Positions 48,154-56,097 of a stretch of DNA of 64,000 bases are shown here, piece after piece. The notes under the pieces were generated by a model. The model made no database searches. It worked only from the letters and a program-made list of their open reading frames with translations, and was not told the origin of the DNA. Within the stretch, counting starts at the first letter, position 1. Each line of letters opens with the position of its first letter. The translations under genes and the position numbers were made by a program. Source of the stretch: Parachlamydiales bacterium (lineage in GTDB: Bacteria; Chlamydiota; Chlamydiia; Chlamydiales; Rhabdochlamydiaceae); NCBI GenBank assembly GCA_023265455.1, contig JAHFTQ010000003.1:99907-163906 (forward strand). The letters are read 5' to 3'.

Positions 48154-48399
48154 TTACCCAAAAATGAGGTGGACAAGCGCTGCAAAACCATTTAATACGC
48201 CCTTAATAGAAAGATCCACAGCGTAAATTCCTAACCCCAAAATAAAAGTTGCTCCAACGACAATTTTCGTGAAGAAAATCAACTCTTCTTTGGTGGTCCA
48301 TGTGACTTTCTTGAGCTCTTCTTTGAGCTCGCGTATGTAATTCGCCTTTGAAGACTTACTCTCCGCTTGAGACGATAACTGTTGCACCTGTACTCCCAT
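48154..48399 (-). CDS. secE: Preprotein translocase subunit SecE
   Basis: 81-residue single-span SecE. The amphipathic ELKEELKKVTWTTKEELI helix is the family signature and is followed by a TM segment at about 42-65. The start is at ATG 48399, shortly after tRNA-Trp. Confidence 0.93.
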   Translation of the reverse strand: MGVQVQQLSSQAESKSSKANYIRELKEELKKVTWTTKEELIFFTKIVVGATFILGLGIYAVDLSIKGVLNGFAALVHLIFG

Positions 48400-48429
48400 C
48401 AGACCCTTTTATTTATACTTCCTCGTTAA

Positions 48430-48502
48430 CGAGTGCGGAGGGATTCGAACCCCCGGCCCGCGACTTTGGAGATCGCTGCTCTACCAGCTGAGCTACACAC
48501 CC
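48430..48502 (-). tRNA. tRNA-Trp (CCA)
   Basis: 73-nt cloverleaf on the minus strand: acceptor GGGTGTG/CGCACTC with two G-U pairs, TAGCTC D arm, anticodon loop CTCCAAA giving CCA, T arm with TTCGAAT, discriminator G. Lies between tuf and secE as in Chlamydia. Confidence 0.95.
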
Positions 48503-48506
48503 TCCG

Positions 48507-48530
48507 AGAGGCTGTGATTACACAGCCTCT
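48507..48530 (-). terminator. Hairpin between tuf and tRNA-Trp
   Basis: Perfect 10-bp stem AGAGGCTGTG / CACAGCCTCT with 4-nt loop, 11 nt after the tuf stop and 4 nt before the tRNA. No U-run, so a processing hairpin or weak terminator. Confidence 0.55.
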
Positions 48531-48541
48531 TACTAAATTCC

Positions 48542-49726
48542 TTAGTCCAAAATCTTCGTAATGGTTCCCGCACCAATCGTACGTCCACCTTCACGAATCG
48601 CAAATCTCATTCCGTCTTCCATTGCGACCGGCACATGAAGTTCCGCTTCGAATGTAATACTATCGCCTGGCATCACCATCTCGGTTCCGGCAGGAAGGGC
48701 AACGGTTCCAGTCACGTCAGTTGTACGGAAATAGAACTGAGGACGGTAGCCGGTGAAGAACGGCTTATGGCGTCCTCCCTCTTCCTTCTTCAGAACATAG
48801 ACAGCGCCTTGGAATTTTTTATGAGGCTTGCAGGTTCCAGGAGCTGCTAAGACCATTCCGCGTTCGATATCGTTTTTCTCAATACCTCGGACGAGGATAC
48901 CGACGTTTTCGCCAGCTAAACCCTCATCCAACGACTTATTGAACATCTCAATTCCTGTTACAACCGTCTCGCGAGTGTCGCGCAGTCCGACGAGTTGAAG
49001 CTTATCGTTAACTTTGACTTTTCCACGCTCGATACGGCCTGTCGCGACAGTTCCACGTCCAGAGATGGAGAAGACGTCTTCTATCGGCATGAGGAAGGGT
49101 TTATCAATTTCGCGAGTTGGCGTTGGAATCTTCTCATCGACAGAATCCATCAGCTGAAGAATACTTTTTGTATACTCAGCATCACCTTCGAGGGCCTTGA
49201 GAGCAGAACCGCGGATAATGGGGACGTCTTTATAGCCTTTGGATTCGAGAAGCTCGATCAATTCCATTTCAACGAGATCCACAAGCTCTTCGTCACCTTT
49301 ACCGATCATGTCCATCTTGTTGAGGAACACGACGATGGCAGGAACGCCGACTTGGTGAGCCAGAAGAATGTGTTCGCGCGTTTGGGGCATTGCACCGTCA
49401 GTGGCTGCAACGACGAGAATAGCTCCGTCCATCTGAGCAGCACCCGTGATCATGTTCTTGACATAGTCAGCGTGGCCCGGGCAGTCAACGTGAGCATAGT
49501 GCCGTTTGTCAGTCTCATATTCGACGTGGGTTGCGTTGATCGTAATCCCACGGGCTTTTTCCTCAGGAGTATTGTCGATTGAGGCGTAGTCGCGATATTT
49601 CGCTTTCCCTTTTTCTGCCAGAACTTTCGTGATAGCAGCTGTGAGTGATGTTTTACCATGGTCAACGTGACCAATGGTCCCGATATTAATATGCGGCTTT
49701 GTTCTTTTGAATGCTTCTTTAGCCAT
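48542..49726 (-). CDS. tuf: Elongation factor Tu
   Basis: 394-residue GTPase that brings aminoacyl-tRNA to the ribosome. G1 GHVDHGKT, G3 [13 protein letters not shown]4 NKMD, G5 SALK motifs all intact; domain 2 begins at about residue 210 and the protein ends [13 protein letters not shown]. Flanked by tRNA-Thr upstream and tRNA-Trp downstream. Confidence 0.99.
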   Translation of the reverse strand: MAKEAFKRTKPHINIGTIGHVDHGKTSLTAAITKVLAEKGKAKYRDYASIDNTPEEKARGITINATHVEYETDKRHYAHVDCPGHADYVKNMITGAAQMDGAILVVAATDGAMPQTREHILLAHQVGVPAIVVFLNKMDMIGKGDEELVDLVEMELIELLESKGYKDVPIIRGSALKALEGDAEYTKSILQLMDSVDEKIPTPTREIDKPFLMPIEDVFSISGRGTVATGRIERGKVKVNDKLQLVGLRDTRETVVTGIEMFNKSLDEGLAGENVGILVRGIEKNDIERGMVLAAPGTCKPHKKFQGAVYVLKKEEGGRHKPFFTGYRPQFYFRTTDVTGTVALPAGTEMVMPGDSITFEAELHVPVAMEDGMRFAIREGGRTIGAGTITKILD

Positions 49727-49750
49727 TGATTTCCTCCGTTTATATCTTTT

Positions 49751-49822
49751 TGCCCAAGATAGGAATCGAACCTACGACCACTTGCTTACCATGCAAGTGC
49801 TCTACCACTGAGCTACATGGGC
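49751..49822 (-). tRNA. tRNA-Thr (GGT)
   Basis: 72-nt cloverleaf on the minus strand: acceptor GCCCATG/ CTTGGGC, TAGCTC D arm, anticodon stem CTTGC/GCAAG around loop ATGGTAA giving GGT, T loop TTCGATT, discriminator A. Between infA and tuf. Confidence 0.95.
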
Positions 49823-49996
49823 TTTACTAAGTATCGTTTAGCAAAGCTCTTGGTGCCTCTTGCCCAGAATCGTTCAACCCTTTTCCAGCAAGTAAAGGCT
49901 CCAAGGTTACTCCGCAAAGTAAATAAATTCAAGCGCTAATCTTTTAGGGCCTCTTTTTCCCGCGTCCGAACATCTATTAAAATGTTTACAAACCTT

Positions 49997-50040
49997 CGGT
50001 AAACCGCGCTCTAAAAGGAACTTTTTAGCGCACTTTACCG
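49997..50040 (-). terminator. Stem-loop after infA
   Basis: Inverted repeat CGGTAAACCGCGCTCTAAAA / TTTTAGCGCACTTTACCG, imperfect, 9 nt after the infA stop. It could end or attenuate infA transcription ahead of tRNA-Thr and tuf. The remaining bases to 49823 hold nothing recognisable beyond a likely tRNA-Thr/tuf promoter region. Confidence 0.6.
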
Positions 50041-50048
50041 CCTATTTG

Positions 50049-50267
50049 CTACTTCTGTCGGTAAATGATCCTTGCTTTAGTCAAGTCGTAAGGCGACATT
50101 TCAACCGTCACAGTGTCCCCAACGAGAACGCGGATATTGCGCATTCTCATCTTTCCACACAGATGGGCAATCACTCGCAATCCATTTTGCAGCACGACAT
50201 GGAAGTGCATGTTTGGAAGTAACTCTTCCACCCTACCGTCAATTTTTATCGTATCTTCTTTAGGCAT
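50049..50267 (-). CDS. infA: Translation initiation factor IF-1
   Basis: 72-residue OB-fold factor that fills the ribosomal A site during initiation. [39 protein letters not shown] and the closing [14 protein letters not shown] are canonical. Start set at ATG 50267; the longer reading with a hydrophobic prefix runs into the promoter. No Shine-Dalgarno sequence in its short leader. Confidence 0.96.
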   Translation of the reverse strand: MPKEDTIKIDGRVEELLPNMHFHVVLQNGLRVIAHLCGKMRMRNIRVLVGDTVTVEMSPYDLTKARIIYRQK

Positions 50268-50287
50268 AGTTAATAGAAATATGAGGC

Positions 50288-50315
50288 ATCTTACCAAATT
50301 AATAAATAAAATCAA
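50288..50315 (-). promoter_or_regulatory. infA promoter
   Basis: Minus strand: -35 TTGATT (50315-50310), 16-nt spacer, -10 TAAGAT (50293-50288). Leader of about 13 nt to the ATG at 50267. Confidence 0.5.
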
Positions 50316-50322
50316 AGAAGGA

Positions 50323-50351
50323 TTGTGCTATTGGTCCATTTTTGGTATATT
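50323..50351 (+). promoter_or_regulatory. sufE promoter, apparently leaderless
   Basis: -35 TTGTGC (50323-50328, the same hexamer as before the TPR gene), 17-nt spacer, -10 TATATT (50346-50351), then 6 nt to ATG at 50358. No Shine-Dalgarno sequence. Confidence 0.6.
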
Positions 50352-50357
50352 TTGTCT

Positions 50358-50819
50358 ATGGAATTTGCCTCGTGCCTGAAAAGCCAAAGTGAACTCAAAG
50401 ACCTCTTTTCTGCCTGCTCATCGCAGGAAATGAGGTATCAAAAAATCATTGAAATGGGTCGCTGCCTACCCCCTTTTGATGCAGCTGCCAGACTCCCTTC
50501 CAATCTCATCCCTGGCTGCCAGAGCATCATGCACCTTGAGACCCGCTATGAAAAGGGCCTCCTTTACTTCAATGCTGACTCCGAAGCTCTCATCTCTAAA
50601 GGGCTGGCTGCCCTCCTTATCTACGTCTATTCTGGAGAGGAGCCCGCTGTTATCGCCGAATGCCCCCCTTCCTTTATTGCAGAAATCGGCCTCACAGCCT
50701 CCCTCTCCCCTTCCCGCTCTAGTGGCCTTGCAAGCCTTTACCACCGTATGCGGCAAGAATCACTCAAATTTTTAGTGGTACAAGCAGCGGATGATGGAAG
50801 AGGCGGCCACGACTCGTAA
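50358..50819 (+). CDS. sufE: SufE-family sulfur acceptor
   Basis: 153 residues. SufE takes persulfide from a cysteine desulfurase for Fe-S assembly. RYQKIIEMGRCLPPF and LIPGCQSIMHL place the sulfur-accepting Cys at position 54; the family continues with SEALISKGLAALLIYVYSG. Start at ATG 50358; the longer reading includes the promoter. Divergent from infA; its 3' end overlaps the HEAT-repeat gene by 48 bp. Confidence 0.9.
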   Translation: MEFASCLKSQSELKDLFSACSSQEMRYQKIIEMGRCLPPFDAAARLPSNLIPGCQSIMHLETRYEKGLLYFNADSEALISKGLAALLIYVYSGEEPAVIAECPPSFIAEIGLTASLSPSRSSGLASLYHRMRQESLKFLVVQAADDGRGGHDS

Positions 50820-52475
50820 GAGTTGAAAGGGCTCCCTCAGAACATCGATGAGAAAGGGGATTGAATCAAGACTCCCTACCTGACCCAGCGCCTCTAAAAT
50901 TTGAATTTTAATCTCACGGGGCATCCGAGGATAAGCTTCTTGTAAAACCTTGACCGCAGCGGGATCGCTTCCCATCATGGCCAAGATAAAGGCTGCCTGC
51001 ACACGGACCTGAGAGTCTTCATCTTTCAAAAGATTTCGTGTCAGCTCCAGAGCCTCTTCACCCCCCTCTTCAAGTAAAACAGAGACGGCCGCCCCGGTAA
51101 TTCCCCACGCTTCATTTTTCACATAATTTTTTACAGCCTGCTCCGCATGAGGATGGCGCAAAATACATAAAACATTGAGAAGCTCCAGCCGGACCATTTG
51201 ATCCACGACTTGGGGATAATTCGGAATCTGATCGATATGGCTCAAAAGACTCGGCGCCAATGCCCTGGAGTGAGAGCTCTCATCCCACATGAGTAGAGGG
51301 TCTTTCTGCTGATCAAATACCTCGTAAATTACCTCTGCGGCTTTGTCCACATCGATGCGCTGTCCAATCAACCCCAGCGCTAAGTTCGCCTTAACAAAAG
51401 GGTCGTCATGCTGATTCATCTCTTGCTGGGCTCTTTTCAACCCTTGCTCTCCACACCGTGTCAAAGCCACTGCAGCCTCAATCCGCCAGCGAGGATGGAT
51501 ATCGTGAAGCCACCCTTTAAGCTCTTCTGCCCCCTCTTCCATTCCTTGCAACGCCGCCACACAGCACGCTGTAATCGCCACCTGCGGGGAAGAATCGTGC
51601 ATCAAAGGCCGAAGCTTTGTCTCAGGAACCCTCGCTTTTAAAAGTCCCAAAGTGTGTAGCACATGACTTCTGACATCAGGAGAAGCATCTTGGAGAAGCG
51701 GCATTAAATCTTTCACCTGGTCTTGCAGATCAAAATAGCTCACAAGCTCACACCCGAGTTGCCTTAAGCCCGCACGATCGCTCTTCAAAAGTTGCTGAAG
51801 ATCTTCTGTCCGCACATTATCATACATTTGAACGAGCGCGATGATCGCTGTAGCTTTTTCCTCTACCAGCGTCTTGCGGTCTGCAATCATCTCCTTGAGC
51901 GCCCCTCTCATGGATGTCATCCGTAAGGCCCCTACAGCCCGGATAGCTTCCAAACGCACAAACCAGACCTTTTCCTCGACCACCAGCCGTTTGAGCTCTT
52001 CTTGCAAGACTCCATCGCCATACATCGCCGCGAACTTCACTGCAATCAGACGCATCACAGCTTGAGTCTCTCGCATCGCCTGGACCAACATGGGAACTGC
52101 GCGAACATCTCTTGTCAAAGCCGCACCGACCAATGCACTTAAGTGAATATTAACCTGAGAAGAAACGCCTCCATTACTGAGCACCCCCCAGGCGAGAATC
52201 TCTAGCGCATGCCGGTTTTTTTGGAATTCCTCTTTCCCCTTTTCCCACTCCTGAAGCGCCTCTGTCTCATCTCCTTTCTCAGCTAGCGCCTGCAAGTAAG
52301 CTAATCTCAACTCTTGCGACGCAGGGTAGTCTTTTAAGAACTGCTCTGCCTCTTTGACAGCAGATCTCGGATCGCGAACAAAAAGATGGGAATAGACACG
52401 CCGCACCGCAGCCTGCTCATCCCCGAAAAGAGAGAGCGGCAGGAGACATGAGGAAAGGAAAAGAGAGAATTTCAT
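50772..52475 (-). CDS. Secreted HEAT-repeat protein
   Basis: 567 residues. Signal peptide MKFSLFLSSCLLPLSLFGDE, then TPR-like helices and about nine HEAT/PBS-type repeats of 30-35 residues (VRLEAIRAVGALRM, VRSHVLHTLGLLKA, WRIEAAVALTRCG, VRVQAAFILAMMG, IQILEALGQVGSLDSIPFL). The start is ATG 52475, where the signal peptide begins; the longer reading to 52796 goes through an inverted repeat and has no sense. Probably a periplasmic or envelope scaffold; partner unknown. The start codon itself sits in the outer end of inverted repeat D. Confidence 0.8.
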   Translation of the reverse strand: MKFSLFLSSCLLPLSLFGDEQAAVRRVYSHLFVRDPRSAVKEAEQFLKDYPASQELRLAYLQALAEKGDETEALQEWEKGKEEFQKNRHALEILAWGVLSNGGVSSQVNIHLSALVGAALTRDVRAVPMLVQAMRETQAVMRLIAVKFAAMYGDGVLQEELKRLVVEEKVWFVRLEAIRAVGALRMTSMRGALKEMIADRKTLVEEKATAIIALVQMYDNVRTEDLQQLLKSDRAGLRQLGCELVSYFDLQDQVKDLMPLLQDASPDVRSHVLHTLGLLKARVPETKLRPLMHDSSPQVAITACCVAALQGMEEGAEELKGWLHDIHPRWRIEAAVALTRCGEQGLKRAQQEMNQHDDPFVKANLALGLIGQRIDVDKAAEVIYEVFDQQKDPLLMWDESSHSRALAPSLLSHIDQIPNYPQVVDQMVRLELLNVLCILRHPHAEQAVKNYVKNEAWGITGAAVSVLLEEGGEEALELTRNLLKDEDSQVRVQAAFILAMMGSDPAAVKVLQEAYPRMPREIKIQILEALGQVGSLDSIPFLIDVLREPFQLLRVVAASSIIRCLYH

Positions 52476-52626
52476 CAGCGCAGAGACGTTACACGCAAGG
52501 AAGAGACGCAGAGGGCGCAGAGAAAAATTGGATAAAAGGGGGAAAAGAGCAGGCAAATTTCTAATTGTATCTTCTCTGCGCCCTCTGCGTCTCTTCCTTG
52601 CGTGTAACGCCTCTGCGCTGATGAAA
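52470..52626. repeat. Long inverted repeat D with CGCAGAG words, arms 55 bp
   Basis: Arms 52470-52524 and 52572-52626 are almost identical inverted copies (about 1-2 mismatches) around a 47-nt centre. They are built from CGCAGAG, GGCGCAGAG and ACGCAAGGAAGAGACG. The outer end contains the HEAT-gene start codon (GATGAAA), and a mirror-image GATGAAA lies at the other end. The same words occur at 9020-9096. Confidence 0.95.
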
Positions 52627-52719
52627 CTGAAGCTATTAAGGAAAAGTGGCGCAAATATACTTTTATTACCCATTATTGAACCCTGCAGATTTTTTAACGC
52701 TTGCGACTTCCTATCTACC

Positions 52720-53052
52720 TTAAAGATGCGACAGCCTACGGCCACCCATAAGGTGGAAATGGAGATGAAAAACCGTCTGACCCGCCTCTTCACCATTGTT
52801 CGTCAAGAGCCGGTAGCCGTCTTCAACCTCGAACTCTTCTGCCAACTTTTGAGCCACCTGCATGATCTCTCCGATGAGCGGCAGATCCTCTAATCGCAAC
52901 GACTGAAGATTTTTGATTTCCTTTTTCGGCATGATTAAGAGATGAACAGGAGCTGCGGGATGAATATCCTTGATCGCCAAAATCCTCTCATTTTCGAATA
53001 CCTTTTCACACGGCAGCTCACCTCGAATGATTTTTCCAAAAATCGTTGTCAT
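52720..53052 (-). CDS. HIT-family nucleotide hydrolase (HINT type)
   Basis: 110 residues. Histidine triad HLHFHLMGG near the C-terminus, plus TIFGKIIRGELPCEKVFEN and IHPAAPVHLLIMPK, typical of HINT-type purine nucleoside phosphoramidases. Starts at ATG 53052 and overlaps the MYG1 stop by 4 bp. HIT and MYG1-type genes are also neighbours in Chlamydia (CT385/CT386). Confidence 0.92.
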   Translation of the reverse strand: MTTIFGKIIRGELPCEKVFENERILAIKDIHPAAPVHLLIMPKKEIKNLQSLRLEDLPLIGEIMQVAQKLAEEFEVEDGYRLLTNNGEEAGQTVFHLHFHLMGGRRLSHL

Positions 53053-53918
53053 ACATTTTTCCTCAGTATGATGTCCAACGCCTTCAAAGCATCTTCCTTC
53101 GTCTCCCATACAGAAATAAACCTTCCCTTATGACAAAAAATAGCCCCTGAAATTCCGGTGACCCTCTTAAGATCACCATCCATGAGTCCTGCCCATGCCT
53201 CTGGCAGGGGTTTTCGTACTCTCATGCGGTCTTTCGAATTTGGAGGAATGCCTCTCAGTTTCCAATGCGTCCCTGAAGGCATGATGACGAACTGCGCTGG
53301 GTGCCGCTCTCCTCCCATGTCAAAAAAGAGATCCATCCATGGCATCGGTTTTCCAAAAATGAGAACTCCTTGCCCCTGCTTCATCGCCTGAGAAACCAGC
53401 TCCCGGCAATCTTCGACATAATGATATCTCTCTAACAATCTCTTCAAATGGCCATGAGCAAATTCTAGTGCCTCAAAGAACGCCTCATTTGTCACCTCGG
53501 GTGGCGCTTCATAGTCAGGCGGAGAAAAATTCGTGATGACTTGCGAAAATGTACAAACTCCCGGCTCAATTGTCACTCTTCCGTTGTCATGAGCATCGAC
53601 ACCCCAAATCAACGACCGGTTCAACATATCGTACAGTTTTTCATTGATGAGCCCCTGCTCTTTGAGATAGAGATTGAGCATTCCCGCACTACTTAAGTCT
53701 CCTTGGTAGCCCACCTGGTGATGATCGAATCGTTTTATAGCAGAGTCGTAAATGCCCCCGACATCACACACATATTCGCACTCATCCAGCGCAGCCAAAT
53801 CCCTCGTCCGGATAATCTTATCCGGATCAATCAGATCGAATGCCCATAGCAGAGCACATGCCGTCACCTCATCGGCATGAAATGTCCCATCATGCGTACC
53901 CACAAATCGTTTTTTCAT
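53049..53918 (-). CDS. MYG1-family (UPF0160) metal-dependent hydrolase
   Basis: 289 residues, DHH-like fold. RFVGTHDGTFHADEVTACAL is the family start, with EYVCDVGGIYDSAIKRFDHHQ (DHH-type motif) and SLIWGVDAHDNG next. Eukaryotic MYG1 is a 3'-5' RNA exonuclease; the bacterial role is not established. Start set at ATG 53918 because homology begins there. The C-terminal half is also conserved (IPPNSKDRMRVRKPLPEAWAGL). Confidence 0.9.
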   Translation of the reverse strand: MKKRFVGTHDGTFHADEVTACALLWAFDLIDPDKIIRTRDLAALDECEYVCDVGGIYDSAIKRFDHHQVGYQGDLSSAGMLNLYLKEQGLINEKLYDMLNRSLIWGVDAHDNGRVTIEPGVCTFSQVITNFSPPDYEAPPEVTNEAFFEALEFAHGHLKRLLERYHYVEDCRELVSQAMKQGQGVLIFGKPMPWMDLFFDMGGERHPAQFVIMPSGTHWKLRGIPPNSKDRMRVRKPLPEAWAGLMDGDLKRVTGISGAIFCHKGRFISVWETKEDALKALDIILRKNV

Positions 53919-53957
53919 AAAGAAGGGAGCATAACACAATGTCACAATATGCAGGAA

Positions 53958-54623
53958 TTAGGTTTGTTTGTACCAAAACCTAGTCTCACGCTCTCCCGCT
54001 TGATTAACCTTGTAGGTAAACCCTGCCATGATAGAAAGGGGGTCTTGTAAAAAGTAAGCCAGAAGCGTGCGCAATTCTGAACGAATTGTCAATTCAAGAC
54101 CTTCAATAGACCTGTCGATCTCTGCTAGATTATTAATCTGATCAAGCCTTGGCAAACCGTCGATACATTTCCATTTTTTCTGATCACTTTCCGAAAGATA
54201 GGGGGCATAAAACCCCTCCAGAGGAGGCTCGACTTTGTCTTTTTGAACGAACCAAGTTGAGTTGGATGCAAGGTTAGAAGGACAAAAAGAGACTGAACAT
54301 ATTGAGGGAGTTGCCGCAGAGTGGATAACAATGCGCTGTGTCCAAAAATTCAAACACTTTTGATCGACCCTCTCTTCAAAATGGTCTCTCATTTTTTCCC
54401 AAATATCTAACGTATGGACACTCGTGTTTGTGACCGGCTTCGGAAAACGGGGCTCATCACAGCGATCCTCTTGCCCACAACTGACTAAAGGCCGAGAGGG
54501 CTCAAGGACGCCCCCAATAAAAAACAATGTAACGGTTGACATGGAAAAATATCTTAACATGAAAAGAACTTTATGTAAACCCAGAAAAAACCCCAACCCA
54601 CTGAGCTTTAATGACTGAAACAT
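53958..54623 (-). CDS. Hypothetical protein with N-terminal membrane segment
   Basis: Not recognised. About 221 residues from ATG 54623; later Met codons (54560, 54542) are possible and no start has a good ribosome site. An N-terminal hydrophobic stretch (about 8-37) may be an anchor or signal. Six Cys after it (SCGQEDRCDE, QKCLNFW, SICSVSFC) could form disulfides, which hints at an exported protein. Region around it is AT-rich and accessory-looking. Confidence 0.55.
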   Translation of the reverse strand: MFQSLKLSGLGFFLGLHKVLFMLRYFSMSTVTLFFIGGVLEPSRPLVSCGQEDRCDEPRFPKPVTNTSVHTLDIWEKMRDHFEERVDQKCLNFWTQRIVIHSAATPSICSVSFCPSNLASNSTWFVQKDKVEPPLEGFYAPYLSESDQKKWKCIDGLPRLDQINNLAEIDRSIEGLELTIRSELRTLLAYFLQDPLSIMAGFTYKVNQAGERETRFWYKQT

Positions 54624-54743
54624 GTTTTTTACAATCAATAAAATATTAAATTAATATAATGTTATTTATAAAATAAACTATATTTTTTAGTTTTTAATAA
54701 AAAATAAAAAAGTTAGAATACATAGCAAAAAAAGGAGAATTTT
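54624..54743. other. AT-rich divergent promoter region
   Basis: 120 bp of very AT-rich DNA between two divergent genes, including TATAAT-like words at 54655-54660. A strong AAGGAG ribosome site lies just before 54744. No gene seen. Confidence 0.5.
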
Positions 54744-55907
54744 ATGACAACATCACGTATTCTGAATACACCAACTGCTCAAAATCTTAACACAATTTCT
54801 CAACCTAAAACTTCTTCAAAACCCTTGCCGCTCTTCCAAGACATAGAGGCATTGGCACAGAATTTTGAAGATGAAAAAACCCAAGAACTCTTTAAAAACC
54901 ATGCGAAGGAAACTCAAAGCTCCCCTTTAACACCTGTGAAAAGAACCTTTTCTTGGTTATCTTCCCTATCAGAAGAATCTCCTACGAAAAAACCCAAAAA
55001 ACATGTTCTTTCTACTGTTGGTGCTGTTCCAGTTGCTGGAGATTTATCTGTAACAGATTCCCAACCTGCAATTTTCACTCCTCCCTTAGCCCCCACAAAG
55101 AATAATCAAAAAGGAGCAAGAACAGCCCACGCAGTAAATATACATCTGCAGCGTCAATCCCCTTATGAACAATTATTTTCCAAACTCGAAAAAGCACAAG
55201 GGCTAAACATTCTAGGATTAACCGTTGCTCTCAATTTCTTTGCAGCGGGTTCCTTCATGAATTCTTACTCTGTTAAAGCAGACTTAACCTTGATCCCGGA
55301 CGTGCCTAATGATCAACTTCTATTAAAGGCCTATCACGGAATCCATTTTCAAGGCCGGACAAAATTTACTCCTGAGCTATCTGAATATATGCAAAACTCC
55401 ATTGATAACTATAACGCGGTGCAGCGACTTGGAATTCCTGTTGCGACGATTTACAACCTGAAGACGGCGCTTGAAGATCGTTTTTTTATCGTTAAAAAAA
55501 TCCCCCACGCAATCGATTTGAGCCGTCCTGACCACATTGAACAAGTCTCCGCTTTATTTAAAAAATCGTTCCAAAACCGCGTCCTTATCGATCTGGCTTT
55601 TAGCAATCTCCGTGCCGATGATAATGGAACTGTCACCCTAGTCGATTTTGTTGAACAACCCTTTGATTTCAATGACAAACAAAAAATGAAAAACTTTGCG
55701 ATAAAATTTCTCAACAGTTGGCGCACTCCCGTTCAAATACTCTGCCTAACAAAAAATCTTTCAAAGTCAGAAACCAAAGAAAAAGCCCAGAATTTACTGA
55801 TGTCTCTGACTCAAGACCTTGATAAGTACGGATTTAATCCCACCTGGATTCAAGGAGCCCTCGATGAGTCCTTTATCGACGTCGAGAGATCTTCTGAAAA
55901 GGGTTAA
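54744..55907 (+). CDS. Kinase-fold protein, candidate effector
   Basis: 387 residues. Residues 1-140 are Ser/Thr/Pro/Lys-rich and probably disordered, with a basic KKPKK cluster at 82-86 resembling a nuclear localisation signal. Residues 140-387 follow a minimal kinase fold: ATP-site Lys195 (LLLKAY), hinge-like region, catalytic loop RVLIDLAFSNLRADD with Asp283 and Asn288, and metal-binding Asp301 in TVTLVDF. The D-x4-N and LVDF spacing fits OspG/NleH or aminoglycoside-kinase-like folds. No glycine-rich loop is obvious. A strong AAAGGAG ribosome site supports the start. Secretion and host target are inferred. An IS5-like MITE follows. Confidence 0.65.
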   Translation: MTTSRILNTPTAQNLNTISQPKTSSKPLPLFQDIEALAQNFEDEKTQELFKNHAKETQSSPLTPVKRTFSWLSSLSEESPTKKPKKHVLSTVGAVPVAGDLSVTDSQPAIFTPPLAPTKNNQKGARTAHAVNIHLQRQSPYEQLFSKLEKAQGLNILGLTVALNFFAAGSFMNSYSVKADLTLIPDVPNDQLLLKAYHGIHFQGRTKFTPELSEYMQNSIDNYNAVQRLGIPVATIYNLKTALEDRFFIVKKIPHAIDLSRPDHIEQVSALFKKSFQNRVLIDLAFSNLRADDNGTVTLVDFVEQPFDFNDKQKMKNFAIKFLNSWRTPVQILCLTKNLSKSETKEKAQNLLMSLTQDLDKYGFNPTWIQGALDESFIDVERSSEKG

Positions 55908-55912
55908 ACAGT

Positions 55913-56044
55913 TTTGATAAGAACGTTGTTGCATAAATCAACTTAATCGCTTGATATTTAACAGGTTGAGGAAATGGCGCATTTAATTCAACATACTAAA
56001 CATCAATAAGTTAAGTCGATTTATGCAACAACGCCTTTGATAAG
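55913..56044. mobile_element. 114-bp IS5-like MITE with 9-bp target duplication
   Basis: TTTGATAAG occurs at 55913-55921 and 56036-56044, directly repeated at both sides of a 114-bp element (55922-56035). The element's ends are inverted repeats: CGTTGTTGCATAAATC at both termini, extending with mismatches to about 38 bp. The GTTGTTGCATAAATC word resembles termini of IS5-family (IS903/IS1031-like) elements, which make 9-bp duplications in the IS903 group. No transposase inside. Confidence 0.88.
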
Positions 56045-56097
56045 CAGAATTTTAATCAGATTTGTGCTACACTCCTTCCAACTAAGGGAGGCACTAA

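Noticed and set aside
48995..49582. 195-codon open frame opposite tuf
   Set aside because: Shadow of EF-Tu; no ribosome site or protein family pattern.
52476..52796. N-terminal extension of the HEAT-repeat protein
   Set aside because: Runs through inverted repeat D and into the HIT gene; the signal peptide starts at 52475.
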